From assembly GCF_013523055.1 (NCBI RefSeq), contig NZ_JAAMQM010000002.1, positions 304,696 to 368,695 on the forward strand: DNA of 64,000 nucleotides, read 5' to 3'. The position numbers and the translations under genes were made by a program. Positions 38,669 to 52,421 of this stretch are shown here, one piece after another (position 1 is the stretch's first letter; the number at the start of each line of letters is the position of its first letter). The notes under the pieces were generated by a model. It was not told where the DNA came from and ran no database searches. It saw nothing but the letters and a program-made list of their open reading frames with translations. Source of the DNA: Pseudomonas capeferrum (GTDB lineage Bacteria; Pseudomonadota; Gammaproteobacteria; Pseudomonadales; Pseudomonadaceae).

Positions 38669-41600
38669 ATGACGGACGCCTTCGAACTCCCGCTTACGCT
38701 GGTCCAGGCCCTGGTGCAGTGCGCCGCACGAACGCCGGACCGGATCGCCTTGCGCTTTCTGGCCGACGATCCAGGCGAGCAGGCAGTGCTCAGCTACCGG
38801 GAGCTCGACCAGCGCGCACGCACCATCGCTGCCGCGCTGCAGGCGCGCAGCGCGTTCGGCGATCGCGCCGTGCTGCTGTTCCCCAGCGGGCCGGACTATG
38901 TCGCGGCCTTCTTCGGCTGCCTGTATGCGGGGGTCATCGCGGTACCGGCCTATCCTCCGGAGTCGGCTCGCCGTCATCACCAGGAGCGGCTGTGGTCGAT
39001 CATCGACGACGCCGAGCCACGGCTGCTGCTGACCGTCGAAGCGCTATGCGACAGCTTGCAGGCCCTGACGACGCACGACACTCCGACGCTGCTGGCTGTC
39101 GATCGTCTGGACCCCGCCACCGCGCAGGCATGGCGCGAGCCGTCGCTGACGAGCGCCGACATCGCCTTCCTGCAGTACACCTCTGGCTCCACGGCGCTGC
39201 CCAAGGGCGTGCAAGTCAGCCATGGCAATCTGGTCGCCAACGAACAGCTGATCCGTCATGGCTTCGGCATCGATGTGAACCCGGACGATGTCATCGTCAG
39301 CTGGCTGCCGCTGTACCACGACATGGGCCTGATCGGCGGGTTGCTGCAGCCGATCTTCAGCGGTGTGCCCTGCGTGTTGATGTCGCCCGGCTACTTCCTG
39401 GCGCGGCCACTGCGCTGGTTGCAGGCGATCAGCGAGTACGGCGGCACCATCAGCGGTGGGCCTGATTTCGCCTACCGTCTCTGCAACGAGCGGGTCAGCG
39501 AGGCCGCCATGGCCGAGCTCGACCTGAGTCGTTGGCGCGTGGCTTATTCCGGCTCCGAACCCATTCGCCAGGACAGCCTCGAGGCTTTTGCGGCCAAGTT
39601 TCAGAGCGCGGGCTTCGATGCCAGCAGCTTCTTCGCCAGCTATGGCCTGGCCGAAGCCACGCTGTTCGTCAGTGGTAGCCGCCGAAGCCACGGCATCCGG
39701 GCGCTGGCGCTCGATGCACAGGCGCTCGCGGCCAATCGAGCCGAGCCTGGGCAAGGTAGCGTGCTGATGAGCTGTGGCTACAGCCAGCCGGCGCATGCCG
39801 TGCGGGTCGTGGACCCTGTGAGCCAATGTGTGGTGGGCGATGACCAGGTAGGCGAGATCTGGGCCGCGGGGCCGAGTATCGCCTTGGGCTACTGGCGCAA
39901 CCCTGAAGCCACCGCACGGACTTTCGTCGAAAAGGACGGCCGTACCTGGCTGCGCACCGGCGACCTGGGCTTCCTGCGCGACAGCGAGCTGTTCGTCACC
40001 GGGCGGCTCAAGGACATGCTCATCGTGCGCGGCCAGAACCTCTACCCCCAGGACCTGGAGAAAACCCTGGAGCGCGAGGTCGCGGTATTGCGCAAGGGCC
40101 GCGTCGCCGTGTTCGCCGTGGATGACAAGGGCGAGGAGGGGATTGGCATTGCGGTAGAGATCGGCCGCAACGTACAGAAGGCCATCGAGCCGGCGGCCCT
40201 GATCAAGACCCTTCGTCAAGTCGTTGCCGATGCCTGCCGGCAGGCCCCGGCCGTGGTCCTGTTGCTTCATCCCGGCGCCTTGCCGAAAACCTCCAGCGGC
40301 AAGCTGCAGCGCTCGGCATGCCGCTTGCGCATGGCCGATGGCAGCCTGGAGTGCTACGCGCGGTTCCCCGATGAGCAAGATCGGGAAAAGGCGGCGCCGG
40401 CAGCTGGTGATGGACTGCAAGCCCGTATCGCGGCGATCTGGCGTGAGCAGCTTCAGGTCGACAACGTGAGCGCGGACGATCACTTCTTCCTGCTGGGCGG
40501 CAACTCGATCGCCGCTGCCCAGGTTACCGCGAGACTGGCGGATGAGCTGGGCCTGGCGCTCAACCTGCGGACGCTTTTCGAAGCGCCGACCCTGGAACGC
40601 TACAGCGCTGTCGTGGCGGCATCGCAGGCTCAGGGTGGCACCGCCATGGGCCGAATCGATGGAATGGGCCGCGAGCAGGCTCTGCCGCAATCGCTGGCGC
40701 AAAATCGCCTGTGGCTGTTGTGGCAACTCGAGCCGCAAAGCGCGGCCTATAACATTCCGGCCGGCCTGCACTTGCGCGGTGACCTGGACGAAGCGGCGCT
40801 GGCGGCGAGTTTCCAGGCGCTGGTGGAGCGACATGAATCGCTGCGCACGGTGTTCAGCGAGGAGGATGGCCGGGCACGCCAGCACATCCTGGACAAGGCT
40901 GTACTGGATCTGCATCGACTCGACCTGGAAGGGCTGGACGCCAGCCAGGTCGCCGCGCGCCGCGAACAGGAAGCACAACAGCCGTTCGACCTGCGGCAGG
41001 GGCCATTGCTGCGGGTCACCCTGGCGCGTCTAGAGGACGATGTCCATCAGGTCTGGGTGACCCTGCATCATATTGTCGCCGATGGCTGGTCGATGAATAT
41101 CCTGCTGGACGAGTTCGCGCGCCTGTATGCCGCGCATTGCCAAGGCCAGAGTGCCGAACTGGCGCCGTTGACGCTCGGCTACGCCGATTATGGCAACTGG
41201 CAGCGGCAATGGCTGGCCGAGGGTGAATCCGCCCGGCAACTGGCGTACTGGCTAACGCAACTGGGCGGCGATCTGCCGGTACTCGACCTGTGTACCGATC
41301 ACCCGCGCTCCAGCCAGCGCACCCGGCGCGCCGCGCGCCTGACCGTCAAGGTGCCGACCACGCTCGCCGATGCCTTGCGTACCTTGGCCCGCGAGCAGCA
41401 GGCGAGCCTGTACATGATCCTGCTGGCCGCCTGGCAAACGCTCCTGCACCGGTATACCGGGCAAGGCGATATCCGTGTCGGCGTGCCCAACGCCAACCGT
41501 CCACGCCTGGAAACTCAGGGCATGGTCGGTTTCTTCATCAACACCCAGGTCATGCGTGCCCACCTGGACGGCAGGCAGCCATTCGAGCGGCTCCTGGCCC

Positions 41601-44600
41601 AGGTTCGCCAGGCGTCGATCGAGGCCCAGGCGCATCAGGACCTGCCGTTCGAGCAACTGCTCGAAGCATTGCCGGACGCGCGTGAGCAGGGCCTGTTCCA
41701 GGTCATGTTCAACCATCAGCAACGTGACCTGTCGGCCTTGCGACGTTTGCCTGGCCTACTGGCCGAAGAACTGCCGTGGCACAGCCGGGAGGCCAAGTTC
41801 GACCTGCAACTGCATAGCGAAGAAGACCAACAGGGCCGCTTGAGTCTGGCGTTCGACTACGCGGCCGAGCTCTTCGAAGCCAGCACCATCGAACGCCTGG
41901 CCAGGCATGTACTGACCGTACTCGAGCATGTCGGCGCCAACCCGCGACGGGCGCTTGGCGACATCCAGCTGATCGATGACGCGTGTCGCGAACGATTGCT
42001 CGGCTGGGGGCAGACGCCGGCGGCACCCGTCCGGCAACTGGTCATCGAGCAGCTCAATGAACAGGCGCGAGTCACGCCACAACGTACCGCGCTGGCCTGG
42101 GATGGCGGCAGCCTCGACTACGCCGGCCTGCACCAGCAGGCCAACCGCCTGGCGCATTATCTGCGCGACAAAGGCGTGGGTCCGGAAACCCGCGTCGCCA
42201 TCGCGGTGGAGCGTTCGCCGCAATTGCTGGTCGGCCTGCTGGCCATCCTCAAGGCCGGCGGTGCCTATGTCCCGCTGGATGTGGACTATCCCGCCGAGCG
42301 CCTGGCCTACATGCTGGCCGACTGTGGCGCGAGCCTGCTGCTGGGCCAGGGCGAGATCCTGCAGCGCTTGCCGCAGGTCGAAGGCGTCAGTGCCATCGTC
42401 CTGGATCAGCTCAAGCTCGACAGCTGGCCCAGCCATGCGCCAGGCCTGCATCTGAGCGGCGACAACCTGGCCTACGTGATCTACACCTCCGGCTCCACCG
42501 GGCAACCCAAGGGTGTGGGCAATACCCACGCGGCCCTGGCCGAGCGTCTGCACTGGATGCAGAACACCTACGCACTCGATGACAGTGACGTGCTGCTGCA
42601 GAAGGCGCCGATCAGCTTCGACGTCTCGGTGTGGGAATGCTTCTGGCCGTTGCTCACTGGTTGCACCCTGGTCCTTGCCGGGCCTGGCGAGCACCGTGAT
42701 CCTCGGCGCATCGCCGAGCTGGTTCAGGCGCACGGCGTGACCACGCTGCACTTTGTGCCCCCGCTGCTTCAGGTGTTCGTCCAGGAACCTCTGGCCGCGG
42801 CGTGCGGTTCCCTGCGTCGCGTATTCTCGGGTGGCGAGGCGCTGTCGGCGAGTCTGCGCGATCGGCTCCTGCATGTGCTGCCCCAGGTGCAGTTGCATAA
42901 CCGCTATGGTCCGACCGAGACGGCCATCAACGTTACCCATTGGCACTGCCAGGCCAGCGATGCCGAGCGTTCGCCCATCGGGCGGCCGCTGGGCAACGTT
43001 CTGTGCCAGGTGCTGGACGAGGAGTTGCAGCTCAGCGCGCCAGGCGTGCCAGGCGAACTCTACCTGGGCGGTGCGGGCCTGGCCCGTGGTTACTTGGGCC
43101 GCCCGGGACTGACGGCCGAGCGCTTCGTGCCCCAGGCCGACGGCGACGGACAGCGGCTGTACCGCAGCGGCGACCGCGTGCGTTGGTGGGTACAGGTCGA
43201 GGCCCTGGAATACCTCGGACGGCTCGACCAACAGGTCAAGGTGCGCGGCTTCCGCGTCGAACCGCAGGAAGTGCAGGCCAGTCTGCTGGCCCAGCCCGGC
43301 GTGGACCAGGCAGTGGTGCTGGTCCACGAAGACACTGTCGGTGCCCGATTGGTCGGCTACTACAGCGGCGATGCCCGGCGTGACGCATTGCTCGCCGCCC
43401 TCGGCGAACGCCTGCCCGCCTACATGGTGCCGACCCAACTGATGCAGCTGGAACGGATGCCGTTGGGACCCAACGGCAAGGTCGATCGCAAGGCATTGCC
43501 GGCGCCCATCTGGCAACAGCGCGAACACGTCGAGCCGCACAGCCCGTTGCAGCGCCAGGTCGCGGCCATCTGGCGGGAAGTCCTGGGCCTGTCGCGGATC
43601 GGTTTGCAGGACGACTTCTTCGCCCTGGGCGGGCATTCGTTGCTCGCCACCCAGATCGTTTCCCGGGCTCGCCAGGCCTGCGACGTCGAGCTGCCGCTCA
43701 AGGCGTTGTTCGAGTCCAGCGAGCTGGGCGATTTCTGTGCCGAGATCGAGCGTATCCGCGAAGCAGGTGAACACAATCTGCAAGGCGTGATCGAGCGGGT
43801 GGATCGGCGTCAGGCAGTACCGCTGTCCTATTCCCAGCAGCGCATGTGGTTCCTCTGGCAGATGGAGCCCGACAGCCCGGCCTATAACGTCGGCGGCATG
43901 GCACGTTTGCGCGGCACGCTGCATGTGGACGCTTTCGAGCGCGCCCTGCAGGCCTTGGTCATGCGTCACGAAACCCTGCGCACCACGTTCCCCGGCATCG
44001 ATGGCGTGCCGTATCAATGCGTGGCCGCCGACAGCACCCTGAGCCTGCGGTGGCAGGACCTCAGCGCTCAACCCGAGGAGCGCCGCCAGGCGCACCTGCA
44101 GGCCATCGCCGATGAACAGGCGCACCAGCCGTTCGACCTGGAGCAGGGGCCCTTGCTGCGCGCATGCCTGGTCAAGACCGAAGAACGCGAGCACTACTTC
44201 GTCCTGACCCTGCACCATATCGTCACCGAAGGCTGGGCGATGGATATCTTCGCCCGCGAGCTGGGCGAACTCTACGAAGCCTTCGTCGATGACCGTGAGT
44301 CGCCACTGGCGCCACTACCCGTGCAGTACCTGGACTACAGCGTCTGGCAGCGGCAGTGGCTGGAAGGCGGCGAGGGCGAGCGACAACTGGCCTATTGGAA
44401 AGCCCGCCTGGGCGACGAGCATCCCGTCCTCGAGCTTCCGGCGGATCGGCCTCGCCCCGCCGTGCAAAGCCATGCTGGCGCGCTCTATCGCTTTGACCTC
44501 GAGCCGGCATTGGCGGACCGTGTACGTGCCTTCAATGGCCAGCGTGGCCTGACCCTGTTCATGACCATGACCGCGACCTTGGCCACCTTGCTGCACCGTT

Positions 44601-47600
44601 ACAGCGGGCAGTCCGACCTGCGCATCGGCGCGCCGATGGCCAACCGCATTCGCCCCGAAAGCGAAGGCTTGTTCGGTGCGTTTCTCAACACCCAGGTGTT
44701 GCGCTGCCTGCTCGATGGAAACATGAGCGCCGACGAGCTGCTCGATCAGGTCCGCCAACGGGTGATCGAGGGACAGTCCCATCAGGACCTGCCGTTCGAG
44801 CAACTGGTCGAGGCGCTGCAACCGCCGCGCAGCAGTGCCTACAACCCACTGTTCCAGGTGATGTGCAATGTCCAGCGCTGGGCTTTCCAGCAGAGCCGCG
44901 AGTTGGTTGGCATGCGGGTGGACTACCTGGTCAACGACGCCAGCGCGACCAAGTTCGACCTGTACCTGGAAGTGACCGACCTGGATGGACGCCTGGGGTG
45001 CTGCCTGACCTACAGCCGCGACTTGTTCGACGAACCGCGGATCGCGCGCATGGCCGAGCATTGGCAGCGGTTGCTGGCCGGTCTCGTGGACGATCCGCGA
45101 CAACGTCTGTGCGAGCTGCCAATGCTCGCCGACGCCGAGCGGCAGGCGCTGATCGGACAACTGCAAGGCGAGCGCGATTTCGCCCTCGACCAGACCGTCC
45201 ATGGGCTGCTCGCCGCCCAGGCCGCGCGCACGCCCCAGGCCGGCGCGCTGACCTTCGGTGGCCAGCACCTGACCTATGCCGAGCTCGACCGTCAGACCAA
45301 TCGCCTGGCTCGTGCCCTGCGTGAACGGGGTGTCGGCCCGCAAGTGCGCGTAGGCCTGGCCCTGGAACGCTCGCTGGAGATGGTCATCGGCCTGCTGGCC
45401 ATCCTCAAGGCCGGCGGTGCCTACGTGCCGCTGGACCCTGAATACCCGCTGGACCGGCTGCGCTACATGATCGAAGACAGCCGCGTCGGCTTGCTGCTGA
45501 GCCAGCGCGCCTTGCTCGAAAGCCTGGGTGAGTTGCCCGCCGGGGTGGCGTGCTGGAACCTGGAGGACGATGCCGACAGGCTGTCGGCCTACAGCGCCGC
45601 GCCGCTGGACAACCTCAACCTGCCGCAGCACCAGGCTTACCTGATCTATACCTCCGGCTCCACCGGCAAGCCCAAGGGCGTGGCGGTCAGCCACGGTGAG
45701 ATCGCCATGCACTGCCAGGCGGTGATCGATGCCTTCGGCATGCGCAGCGACGACTGCGAGCTGCACTTCTATTCCATCAACTTCGACGCCGCCAGCGAGC
45801 GCCTGCTCGTGCCACTGCTGTGCGGTGCTCGTGTGGTACTGCGCGGCCAGGGACAATGGGGCGCCGAGGAGATCTGCCGACTGGTGCGCGAGCAGCAGGT
45901 GAGCATTCTCGGTTTCACTCCGAGCTACGGCAGCCAGCTGGCCCAGTATCTGGCCGAGCGAGGCGAGCGTTTGCCCGTGCGTCTGGTGATCACCGGCGGC
46001 GAAGCGCTGACCGGCGAGCACCTGCAGCGCATTCGCCAGGCCTTCGTCCCGCAGCAGTTCTTCAACGCCTACGGCCCGACGGAAACCGTGGTCATGCCAT
46101 TGGCCAGCCTGGCGCCGGACAGCTTGCCGGCCGATGCCGGCAGCGTGCCGATCGGCCGCGTGATCGGCGCCCGCACTGCGTACATTCTCGACGAGCACCT
46201 GGCGCTGCTGCCTCAGGGAGGCATCGGCGAGCTGTACATCGGTGGCGCCGGCTTGGCCCAGGGCTATCACGACCGCCCAAGCCTGAGCGCCGAGCGCTTC
46301 GTCGCCGACCCGTTCAGCCATGACGGCGGGCGCCTGTACCGCACCGGCGACCTGGTGCGCCTGCGCGCCGACGGCCTGGTGGAGTATGTCGGGCGTGCCG
46401 ACCAGCAGGTGAAGATCCGCGGCTTCCGTATCGAGCTTGGCGAAATCGAGAGCCGCTTGCAGGCGCATGCCGATGTCGACGAGGCCGTGGTCCTGGCTAT
46501 CGACCTGCCCGGCGGCAAGCAGTTGGTCGGGTACCTGGTGTGCAAGCAGGCCAGCGCCGACAGCGAGGCGCAGGCCCGGTTGCGCGAAGCGGTCAAGGCC
46601 GATGCCCGCCAACACCTGCCGGACTATATGGTACCGGCGCACCTGGTGTTGCTCGACAGCCTGCCGCTGATGGGCAACGGCAAGCTCGACCGCCGCGCGC
46701 TGGCGGCACCTGATCTCGAACAGGGCCGCCAGCATTACCAGGCCCCGACGACCCCGCTGGAAGAACAACTGGCGCAAGTCTGGCGCGATGTGCTCAACGT
46801 TTCTCGCGTAGGCATGCAGGACAACTTCTTCGAGCTGGGCGGCGACTCGATTCTGTCGATCCAGGTGGTCAGCCGCGCGCGCCAGCTGGGCCTGCAGTTC
46901 AGCCCGCGCGATTTGTTCCAGCACCAGACCATCCAGACCCTGGCCGCGGTGGTCAGCCCTAGCGAGGCACCGAACACCATCGAGCAAGGCCAGCGCCAAG
47001 GCCGCGCCAGCATGACCCCTATCCAGCACTGGTTCTTCGACAGTGACATGGTCCAGCCCCAGCATTGGAACCAGGCAGTGCTGCTGGAGCCGCGGCAGCC
47101 ACTGGACAGCGCCACCCTGGGGCAGGCCCTGGCCGGGCTGGTGACACACCACGACAGCCTGCGTCTGCGCTTTACTCAGGTCGAGGGTCATTGGCAGGGC
47201 GAGTACGCCCAGCCGGCGGGCGAACAGCTGCTGTGGACCGCCACGGTGGCCGACTTCACCGATTGCCAGATGCTCTACACCGACGTGCAGCGCAGCCTCG
47301 ACCTTGCAGAGGGACCGCTGTTGCGTGCCTTGCTGGTCAGCGACCCGCAGGGCGCGCAACGCCTGTTGCTGGCGATCCACCACCTGGTGGTCGACGGCGT
47401 GTCCTGGCGCGTGCTGCTCGAAGACCTGCAGGCGCTGTACCGTGGCCAGCCGCTGGCGGGCAAGACCCACGCCATGGCCGACTGGGCCGCGCGCCTGGCC
47501 AGCTACGGCGGCAGCGACTCGCTGCGCGACGAGTTGGACTGGTGGCAGGACCAGCTTGGCACGGCGCGCCATGAGTTGCCTTGCGATCATCCCCAGGGCG

Positions 47601-50600
47601 GCAACCTGCATCGTCATGCCCAGACCCTGGCCATCGGCCTGGACGCGGAGCAGACCCGTCGGTTGCTGCAGCAGGCGCCGGCGGCCTATCACACCCAGGT
47701 CAACGACCTGTTGCTGACAGCCCTGGCACGTACTCTGTGCCGCTGGACGGGTGACGACGAGGTGCTGGTACAGCTCGAAGGCCATGGCCGCGACGGGTTG
47801 TTCGAGGACATGGACCTGACCCGCAGTGTCGGCTGGTTCACCAATGCCTACCCGCTGCGCCTGAACCCGCAGGCAGGCGAGGGCGATGCCGCGCGCGCCA
47901 CATCGATCAAGCGCATCAAGGAACAGTTGCGCCAGGTGCCCCATAAAGGCCAGGGCCATGGCGTGCTGCGCTACCTCGCCGACGCTGCCGGGCGCGAGCG
48001 CATGGCGGCGCTGCCGCAGGCGCGCATCACCTTCAACTACCTGGGCCAGTTCGATCAGCAGTTCGATGCCGCCGCGCTGTTCCAGCCAATCGACGCGCCG
48101 ACGGGTCTGGCCCATGACCTCGATGCGCCGCTGCCGAACTGGCTCAGCGTCGACGGCCAGGTGTACGGGGGTGCCCTGCAATTGCGCTGGACCTACAGCA
48201 CCGAGCGTTTCGCCGAGCAGACCATCGCGCAACTGGCCGAAGCCTATCGCCAGGAGCTGCTAGCCCTGGTCGGCCACTGCCTGGCGGACGGCGTCGGCAG
48301 CTTCACGCCATCGGACTTCCCGCTGGCCCATCTGAGCCAGGAGCAGATCGACGCGCTGCCGATTCCGGCCACCGAGATCGAAGACGTCTACCCGCTGACG
48401 CCGATGCAGGAGGGCCTGTTGCTGCATACCCTGCTGGAGCCGGGCACCGGCATCTACTACATGCAGGACCGCTACCGCATCGACAGCGCGCTCGACCCGC
48501 AACGCTTCGCTCAGGCCTGGCAGGCCGTGGTGGCACGCCACGAGGCCCTGCGCGCCTCGTTCAGCTGGAACGCCGGCGAAGCGATGCTGCAGATCATCCA
48601 CAAGCCGGGCAACACGCCGGTCGACTACCAGGACTGGCGCGGACTCGACGAGGCTGTCCAGGAGGAGCGCCTGCAAGCCCTGCACAAGCAGGAACGCGAG
48701 GCCGGCTTCGAGCTGCTGCGCGAGGCGCCGTTCCATCTGCGCCTGGTACGCGTCGACGACGAGCGCTACTGGTTCATGATGAGCAACCACCACATCCTCA
48801 TCGATGCCTGGTGCCGCTCGTTGTTGATGAACGACTTCTTCGAGATCTATCAGGCCCTGGGCGAAGGTCGCCAGGCCCAACTGCCGGTCCCGCCGCGTTA
48901 CCGCGACTACATCGGCTGGCTGCAACGCCAGGATCTGCAGGAGGCGCGCCAGTGGTGGCAAGCCAACCTGGCCGGCTTCGAACGCGCCACGGCGATCCCC
49001 AGCGACCGCCCGCTGCGCAACGACCATGCCGGAGACGGCATGCGGGTCGGCGATTGCCACACCCGCCTGGAGGCGAGCGATGGCGTGCGCCTGCGCGAAC
49101 TGGCCCAGGCCCACCAGCTGACCATCAATACCTTTGCCCAGGCGGCCTGGGCCCTGGTGCTGGCGCGCTACAGCGGTGAGCGTGACGTAACCTTCGGCGT
49201 GACCGTGGCCGGACGTCCGGTGAGCATGCCGCAGATGCAGCGCACCGTCGGCCTGTTCATCAACAGTATCGCCTTGCGCGTGCGGCTGCCCGAGCCGGGC
49301 CAGCGCCGTAGCGTGCGCCAGTGGCTGCAGGGCCTGCTGGAGCGCAACATGGAGCTGCGCGAGTACGAATACCTGCCCTTGGTGGCGATCCAGGAGTGCA
49401 GCGAACTGCCCAAGGGCCAGCCGCTGTTCGACAGCCTGTTCGTGTTCGAGAACGCGCCGGTGGAAACCGCCGTGCTCGACCAGGCCCAGCACTTGAACGC
49501 CAGCTCCGACTCGGGCCGTACCCACACCAACTTCCCGCTGACGGCGGTGTGCTATCCAGGTGACGAGCTGGGCCTGCACCTGTCGTTCGACCAGCGCTAT
49601 TTCGATACTCCGACGGTCGAACGCCTGCTGGCCGAGTTCAAGCGCCTGCTGCTGGCGCTGGTGGACGGCTTCGAAGGGGAGGTGGACGCGTTGCCATTGC
49701 TGGGCGAGGCAGAGCGACGTTTCCTGCTCGAGGACTGCAACCGCACCGATCACGCCTATGCGCTGGAGCAAAGCTATGTCGCGCTGTTCGAGGCACAGGT
49801 CGCCGCGCACCCCCGGCGCATCGTGGCTCGTTGCCTGGAGGCCTCCTGCGATTATGCCGAGCTGAACCTGGCAGCCAACCGTCTGGGCCATGCCCTGGTC
49901 GCCAGCGGCGTCGCCATCGACCAGCCGGTAGCCCTGCTGGCCGACCGTGGCCTGCCGTTGCTGGGCATGATCGTCGGCAGCTTCAAGGCCGGTGCCGGCT
50001 ATCTGCCGCTGGACCCAGGCCTGCCCTCGGCGCGCCTGCAGCGTATCGTCGAGCTCAGCCGCACGCCGGTGCTGGTGTGCAGCGCGGCCTGCGCCGAGCA
50101 GGCTCGCCAACTCCTGGATGGGTTCGGTGGCGTGGCACGGCCGCGACTGCTGGTGTGGGAAGAGATCCAGGCGAGCGCTATCGCCAGCCACGACCCAGGT
50201 ATCCACAGCGGGCCGGACAACCTTGCCTATGTGATCTATACCTCCGGTTCCACGGGCGAGCCCAAGGGCGTGATGGTCGAGCAGCGAGGCATGCTCAACA
50301 ACCAGCTGAGCAAGGTTCCCTACCTGCAACTGGACGAGCGCGACGTGATCGCCCAGACCGCTTCGCAAAGCTTCGACATCTCGGTCTGGCAATTTCTCGC
50401 GGCGCCGCTGTTCGGTGCTCAGGTGCGGATCGTGCCGAACGCCCTCGCGCATGATCCGCAAGGCCTGCTGGAACATGTCCAGGCGACGGGCATCACGGTG
50501 CTGGAAAGCGTGCCTTCGCTGATCCAAGGCATGCTGGCCAACGATCATCGACCCTTGCAAGGGTTGCGCTGGATGCTGCCGACCGGCGAGGCCATGCCGC

Positions 50601-51616
50601 CGGAGCTGGCTGCCCAGTGGCTGCAGCGCTATCCGCAGGTCGGCCTGGTCAACGCCTACGGACCGGCCGAATGCTCGGACGACGTGGCCTTCTTCCGCGT
50701 CGACTTGGCGGCTACCCAAGGCAGCTACCTGCCTATCGGTACGCCCACGGACAACAACCGCCTGTACCTGCTCGGAGAAGACCAGGCCCTGGTGCCGGTG
50801 GGCGCGGTGGGCGAGCTCTGTGTCGCCGGCACGGGCGTTGGTCGAGGCTACGTCGGTGACCCCGTACGGACGGCCATGGCCTTCATCGCGCACCCTTTCG
50901 GCGCGGCGGGCGAGCGCCTGTACCGCACCGGCGACCTGGCTCGGCGGCGTTCCGACGGCGTGCTGGAATACGTCGGGCGCATCGACCACCAGGTGAAGAT
51001 CCGTGGTTACCGGATCGAGCTGGGCGAGATCGAAGCCCGTCTGCACGAGCTGCCTGAGGTACGCGATGCGGCCGTGGGCGTGCAGGACGGCGTCAATGGC
51101 AAGTACCTGGTGGGCTATCTGGTAGCTCATGAAGGTGTGACGGCCAGCGCTGAACGGCTCGACCAGGTCAAGCAGCGTTTGCGTGCCGATTTGCCCGAGT
51201 ACATGGTGCCGTTGCATTGGGCGTGGCTCGAACAGTTGCCGCACAACGCCAATGGCAAGCTTGACCGCAATGCCTTGCCGACGATCGATATCGGCGCTCA
51301 GCACAGTCAGGGTTACCTTGCGCCACGCAACGAGCTGGAAGAAACCCTGGCCGGGATCTGGAGCGAGGTGCTCAAGGCCGAGCGGGTGGGGGTACGAGAC
51401 AACTTCTTCGAGCTGGGCGGCCACTCGTTGCTGGCGACCCAGATCGCTTCGCGCGTGCAGAAGCGGTTGCAATTGAACGTACCGCTTCGGGCGATGTTCG
51501 AGTGCAGCACGGTAGAGGAGCTGGCTGGGTATGTGCAGGGGCTGCGTGCTGGCGCGCTGAGCGAGGACAAGGTGGATCGCTTGAGTGATCTGATGGCGGC
51601 ACTGGAAGGGCTTTGA
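38669..51616 (+). CDS. pvdL: Pyoverdine chromophore nonribosomal peptide synthetase PvdL
   Basis: Starts pyoverdine synthesis by building the acylated chromophore precursor. In known PvdL the order is fatty acid, L-Glu, D-Tyr, L-Dab. 4315 residues. Domains from visible motifs: fatty acyl-AMP ligase ([11 protein letters not shown] ~168-178), PCP1 (LGGNSI, Ser ~611), C1 (HHIVADG ~800), A1 ([11 protein letters not shown] ~1271), PCP2 (LGGHSL ~1653), C2 (HHIVTEG ~1849), A2 ([11 protein letters not shown] ~2327), PCP3 (LGGDSI ~2724), E ([10 protein letters not shown] ~2904), C3 (HHILIDAW ~3374), A3 ([11 protein letters not shown] ~3857), PCP4 (LGGHSL ~4249). No thioesterase: the product passes to another synthetase. 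An E domain after module 2 fits D-Tyr. ATG 38669 follows AGGAAA. Two ~1200-1300-codon antisense ORFs are high-GC artefacts. Confidence 0.97.
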   Translation: MTDAFELPLTLVQALVQCAARTPDRIALRFLADDPGEQAVLSYRELDQRARTIAAALQARSAFGDRAVLLFPSGPDYVAAFFGCLYAGVIAVPAYPPESARRHHQERLWSIIDDAEPRLLLTVEALCDSLQALTTHDTPTLLAVDRLDPATAQAWREPSLTSADIAFLQYTSGSTALPKGVQVSHGNLVANEQLIRHGFGIDVNPDDVIVSWLPLYHDMGLIGGLLQPIFSGVPCVLMSPGYFLARPLRWLQAISEYGGTISGGPDFAYRLCNERVSEAAMAELDLSRWRVAYSGSEPIRQDSLEAFAAKFQSAGFDASSFFASYGLAEATLFVSGSRRSHGIRALALDAQALAANRAEPGQGSVLMSCGYSQPAHAVRVVDPVSQCVVGDDQVGEIWAAGPSIALGYWRNPEATARTFVEKDGRTWLRTGDLGFLRDSELFVTGRLKDMLIVRGQNLYPQDLEKTLEREVAVLRKGRVAVFAVDDKGEEGIGIAVEIGRNVQKAIEPAALIKTLRQVVADACRQAPAVVLLLHPGALPKTSSGKLQRSACRLRMADGSLECYARFPDEQDREKAAPAAGDGLQARIAAIWREQLQVDNVSADDHFFLLGGNSIAAAQVTARLADELGLALNLRTLFEAPTLERYSAVVAASQAQGGTAMGRIDGMGREQALPQSLAQNRLWLLWQLEPQSAAYNIPAGLHLRGDLDEAALAASFQALVERHESLRTVFSEEDGRARQHILDKAVLDLHRLDLEGLDASQVAARREQEAQQPFDLRQGPLLRVTLARLEDDVHQVWVTLHHIVADGWSMNILLDEFARLYAAHCQGQSAELAPLTLGYADYGNWQRQWLAEGESARQLAYWLTQLGGDLPVLDLCTDHPRSSQRTRRAARLTVKVPTTLADALRTLAREQQASLYMILLAAWQTLLHRYTGQGDIRVGVPNANRPRLETQGMVGFFINTQVMRAHLDGRQPFERLLAQVRQASIEAQAHQDLPFEQLLEALPDAREQGLFQVMFNHQQRDLSALRRLPGLLAEELPWHSREAKFDLQLHSEEDQQGRLSLAFDYAAELFEASTIERLARHVLTVLEHVGANPRRALGDIQLIDDACRERLLGWGQTPAAPVRQLVIEQLNEQARVTPQRTALAWDGGSLDYAGLHQQANRLAHYLRDKGVGPETRVAIAVERSPQLLVGLLAILKAGGAYVPLDVDYPAERLAYMLADCGASLLLGQGEILQRLPQVEGVSAIVLDQLKLDSWPSHAPGLHLSGDNLAYVIYTSGSTGQPKGVGNTHAALAERLHWMQNTYALDDSDVLLQKAPISFDVSVWECFWPLLTGCTLVLAGPGEHRDPRRIAELVQAHGVTTLHFVPPLLQVFVQEPLAAACGSLRRVFSGGEALSASLRDRLLHVLPQVQLHNRYGPTETAINVTHWHCQASDAERSPIGRPLGNVLCQVLDEELQLSAPGVPGELYLGGAGLARGYLGRPGLTAERFVPQADGDGQRLYRSGDRVRWWVQVEALEYLGRLDQQVKVRGFRVEPQEVQASLLAQPGVDQAVVLVHEDTVGARLVGYYSGDARRDALLAALGERLPAYMVPTQLMQLERMPLGPNGKVDRKALPAPIWQQREHVEPHSPLQRQVAAIWREVLGLSRIGLQDDFFALGGHSLLATQIVSRARQACDVELPLKALFESSELGDFCAEIERIREAGEHNLQGVIERVDRRQAVPLSYSQQRMWFLWQMEPDSPAYNVGGMARLRGTLHVDAFERALQALVMRHETLRTTFPGIDGVPYQCVAADSTLSLRWQDLSAQPEERRQAHLQAIADEQAHQPFDLEQGPLLRACLVKTEEREHYFVLTLHHIVTEGWAMDIFARELGELYEAFVDDRESPLAPLPVQYLDYSVWQRQWLEGGEGERQLAYWKARLGDEHPVLELPADRPRPAVQSHAGALYRFDLEPALADRVRAFNGQRGLTLFMTMTATLATLLHRYSGQSDLRIGAPMANRIRPESEGLFGAFLNTQVLRCLLDGNMSADELLDQVRQRVIEGQSHQDLPFEQLVEALQPPRSSAYNPLFQVMCNVQRWAFQQSRELVGMRVDYLVNDASATKFDLYLEVTDLDGRLGCCLTYSRDLFDEPRIARMAEHWQRLLAGLVDDPRQRLCELPMLADAERQALIGQLQGERDFALDQTVHGLLAAQAARTPQAGALTFGGQHLTYAELDRQTNRLARALRERGVGPQVRVGLALERSLEMVIGLLAILKAGGAYVPLDPEYPLDRLRYMIEDSRVGLLLSQRALLESLGELPAGVACWNLEDDADRLSAYSAAPLDNLNLPQHQAYLIYTSGSTGKPKGVAVSHGEIAMHCQAVIDAFGMRSDDCELHFYSINFDAASERLLVPLLCGARVVLRGQGQWGAEEICRLVREQQVSILGFTPSYGSQLAQYLAERGERLPVRLVITGGEALTGEHLQRIRQAFVPQQFFNAYGPTETVVMPLASLAPDSLPADAGSVPIGRVIGARTAYILDEHLALLPQGGIGELYIGGAGLAQGYHDRPSLSAERFVADPFSHDGGRLYRTGDLVRLRADGLVEYVGRADQQVKIRGFRIELGEIESRLQAHADVDEAVVLAIDLPGGKQLVGYLVCKQASADSEAQARLREAVKADARQHLPDYMVPAHLVLLDSLPLMGNGKLDRRALAAPDLEQGRQHYQAPTTPLEEQLAQVWRDVLNVSRVGMQDNFFELGGDSILSIQVVSRARQLGLQFSPRDLFQHQTIQTLAAVVSPSEAPNTIEQGQRQGRASMTPIQHWFFDSDMVQPQHWNQAVLLEPRQPLDSATLGQALAGLVTHHDSLRLRFTQVEGHWQGEYAQPAGEQLLWTATVADFTDCQMLYTDVQRSLDLAEGPLLRALLVSDPQGAQRLLLAIHHLVVDGVSWRVLLEDLQALYRGQPLAGKTHAMADWAARLASYGGSDSLRDELDWWQDQLGTARHELPCDHPQGGNLHRHAQTLAIGLDAEQTRRLLQQAPAAYHTQVNDLLLTALARTLCRWTGDDEVLVQLEGHGRDGLFEDMDLTRSVGWFTNAYPLRLNPQAGEGDAARATSIKRIKEQLRQVPHKGQGHGVLRYLADAAGRERMAALPQARITFNYLGQFDQQFDAAALFQPIDAPTGLAHDLDAPLPNWLSVDGQVYGGALQLRWTYSTERFAEQTIAQLAEAYRQELLALVGHCLADGVGSFTPSDFPLAHLSQEQIDALPIPATEIEDVYPLTPMQEGLLLHTLLEPGTGIYYMQDRYRIDSALDPQRFAQAWQAVVARHEALRASFSWNAGEAMLQIIHKPGNTPVDYQDWRGLDEAVQEERLQALHKQEREAGFELLREAPFHLRLVRVDDERYWFMMSNHHILIDAWCRSLLMNDFFEIYQALGEGRQAQLPVPPRYRDYIGWLQRQDLQEARQWWQANLAGFERATAIPSDRPLRNDHAGDGMRVGDCHTRLEASDGVRLRELAQAHQLTINTFAQAAWALVLARYSGERDVTFGVTVAGRPVSMPQMQRTVGLFINSIALRVRLPEPGQRRSVRQWLQGLLERNMELREYEYLPLVAIQECSELPKGQPLFDSLFVFENAPVETAVLDQAQHLNASSDSGRTHTNFPLTAVCYPGDELGLHLSFDQRYFDTPTVERLLAEFKRLLLALVDGFEGEVDALPLLGEAERRFLLEDCNRTDHAYALEQSYVALFEAQVAAHPRRIVARCLEASCDYAELNLAANRLGHALVASGVAIDQPVALLADRGLPLLGMIVGSFKAGAGYLPLDPGLPSARLQRIVELSRTPVLVCSAACAEQARQLLDGFGGVARPRLLVWEEIQASAIASHDPGIHSGPDNLAYVIYTSGSTGEPKGVMVEQRGMLNNQLSKVPYLQLDERDVIAQTASQSFDISVWQFLAAPLFGAQVRIVPNALAHDPQGLLEHVQATGITVLESVPSLIQGMLANDHRPLQGLRWMLPTGEAMPPELAAQWLQRYPQVGLVNAYGPAECSDDVAFFRVDLAATQGSYLPIGTPTDNNRLYLLGEDQALVPVGAVGELCVAGTGVGRGYVGDPVRTAMAFIAHPFGAAGERLYRTGDLARRRSDGVLEYVGRIDHQVKIRGYRIELGEIEARLHELPEVRDAAVGVQDGVNGKYLVGYLVAHEGVTASAERLDQVKQRLRADLPEYMVPLHWAWLEQLPHNANGKLDRNALPTIDIGAQHSQGYLAPRNELEETLAGIWSEVLKAERVGVRDNFFELGGHSLLATQIASRVQKRLQLNVPLRAMFECSTVEELAGYVQGLRAGALSEDKVDRLSDLMAALEGL

Positions 51617-52308
51617 CACGCCAGTCCGCCGGCAAAGGGCCCATCGGGCCCACTTGCGCCCGGGATCCCGGACGCAGCCCATTGCCAAAGGCCTGTGCCC
51701 AGGGTCGCCGCCTGCACGGCCAAGCCGCGCTTCAGTCTTTGTGCTCGGCGTTGGTTGAAATTCGAAAGTAAGCGTTCGCCAACAACTAGTAAAGACAAGC
51801 ACCGGCACATTGACCGATGTCTCCCTGGCATTTTTGCAAGATGACAGCGGCATTCGAAAGTTAGAGACTCGTCGCCATGAGGTAGCCCACGCCACTCACT
51901 TCATTTTATGGAAAATACTCCATGTCGCCTGGGTTGTGCCTTTTCCGTATTCCGTCAGCAGACTCCATATTCGGAAGGTGTCGTTATGTCTCGGTTTTCA
52001 GAATCTACGGTAGTGGGTTACAACCAAGGCATGGCCCACCAAGTTTTAACTCCGATGTCGGGTTGCTGGAATAGATCAAGCAACACCAGCTTGCCAACTT
52101 GGCGGTGAGCCTGGGTAGGCGAAGGACAGGCTGAAGTCGCCGTTTCGAAGCATGAAGTTCATGGGTTGACCCAGGGCAGCCTCTGACGAAAAAAGTCGGC
52201 TGTTGAATGATGTCCTCTTAGCAAGAGGACTGTTATGGTTTGACTTGTCTTTCGACAGCATTTAGTTGAAATCGATTGGATAAGCGTTCGTTGCTTCGAC
52301 CTGGATAG
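51617..52308. other. Gene-poor intergenic region after pvdL
   Basis: About 690 bp before an orphan terminator, less GC-rich than its surroundings. Contents: an imperfect repeat pair ending TAAGCGTTCG (near 51768-51777 and 52282-52291), a hairpin at 52212-52230, and only short, unconvincing ORFs (e.g. 51810-52013). It may hold a small RNA or the remnant of a lost gene. Confidence 0.45.
52212..52230. repeat. 8-bp hairpin
   Basis: GTCCTCTT (52212-52219), loop AGC, AAGAGGAC (52223-52230), in the pvdL-MFS gap; no T-run follows. It could be part of a structured RNA that ends at the terminator near 52334. Confidence 0.45.
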
Positions 52309-52334
52309 AGCGCCGCGCAAGCGGCGCTTGTTTT
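52309..52334 (+). terminator. Orphan Rho-independent terminator
   Basis: AGCGCCGC (52309-52316), GCAA tetraloop, GCGGCGCT (52321-52328), then TGTTTT: a textbook plus-strand terminator. The nearest upstream gene, pvdL, ends 690 bp earlier, so it probably ends a separate short transcript or is a long 3'-UTR end of pvdL. Confidence 0.75.
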
Positions 52335-52421
52335 AACCTGTCGAAGTGTCTGTCCGACAGCGACCACGCGCTGTCCATGGCTTTTTCAGCTATCACTCAA
52401 ACCGACCATGACAGAGGCGGC

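Noticed and set aside
44315..48232. 1305-codon minus-strand open frame inside pvdL
   Set aside because: Antisense to a fully motif-supported NRPS; long antisense frames are expected in high-GC coding DNA, and the translation shows no domain. The 1211-codon frame at 48260-51895 is rejected for the same reason.
51810..52013. 67-codon ORF after pvdL
   Set aside because: No ribosome-binding site, no recognisable sequence, and overlapping frames of similar length; probably chance.
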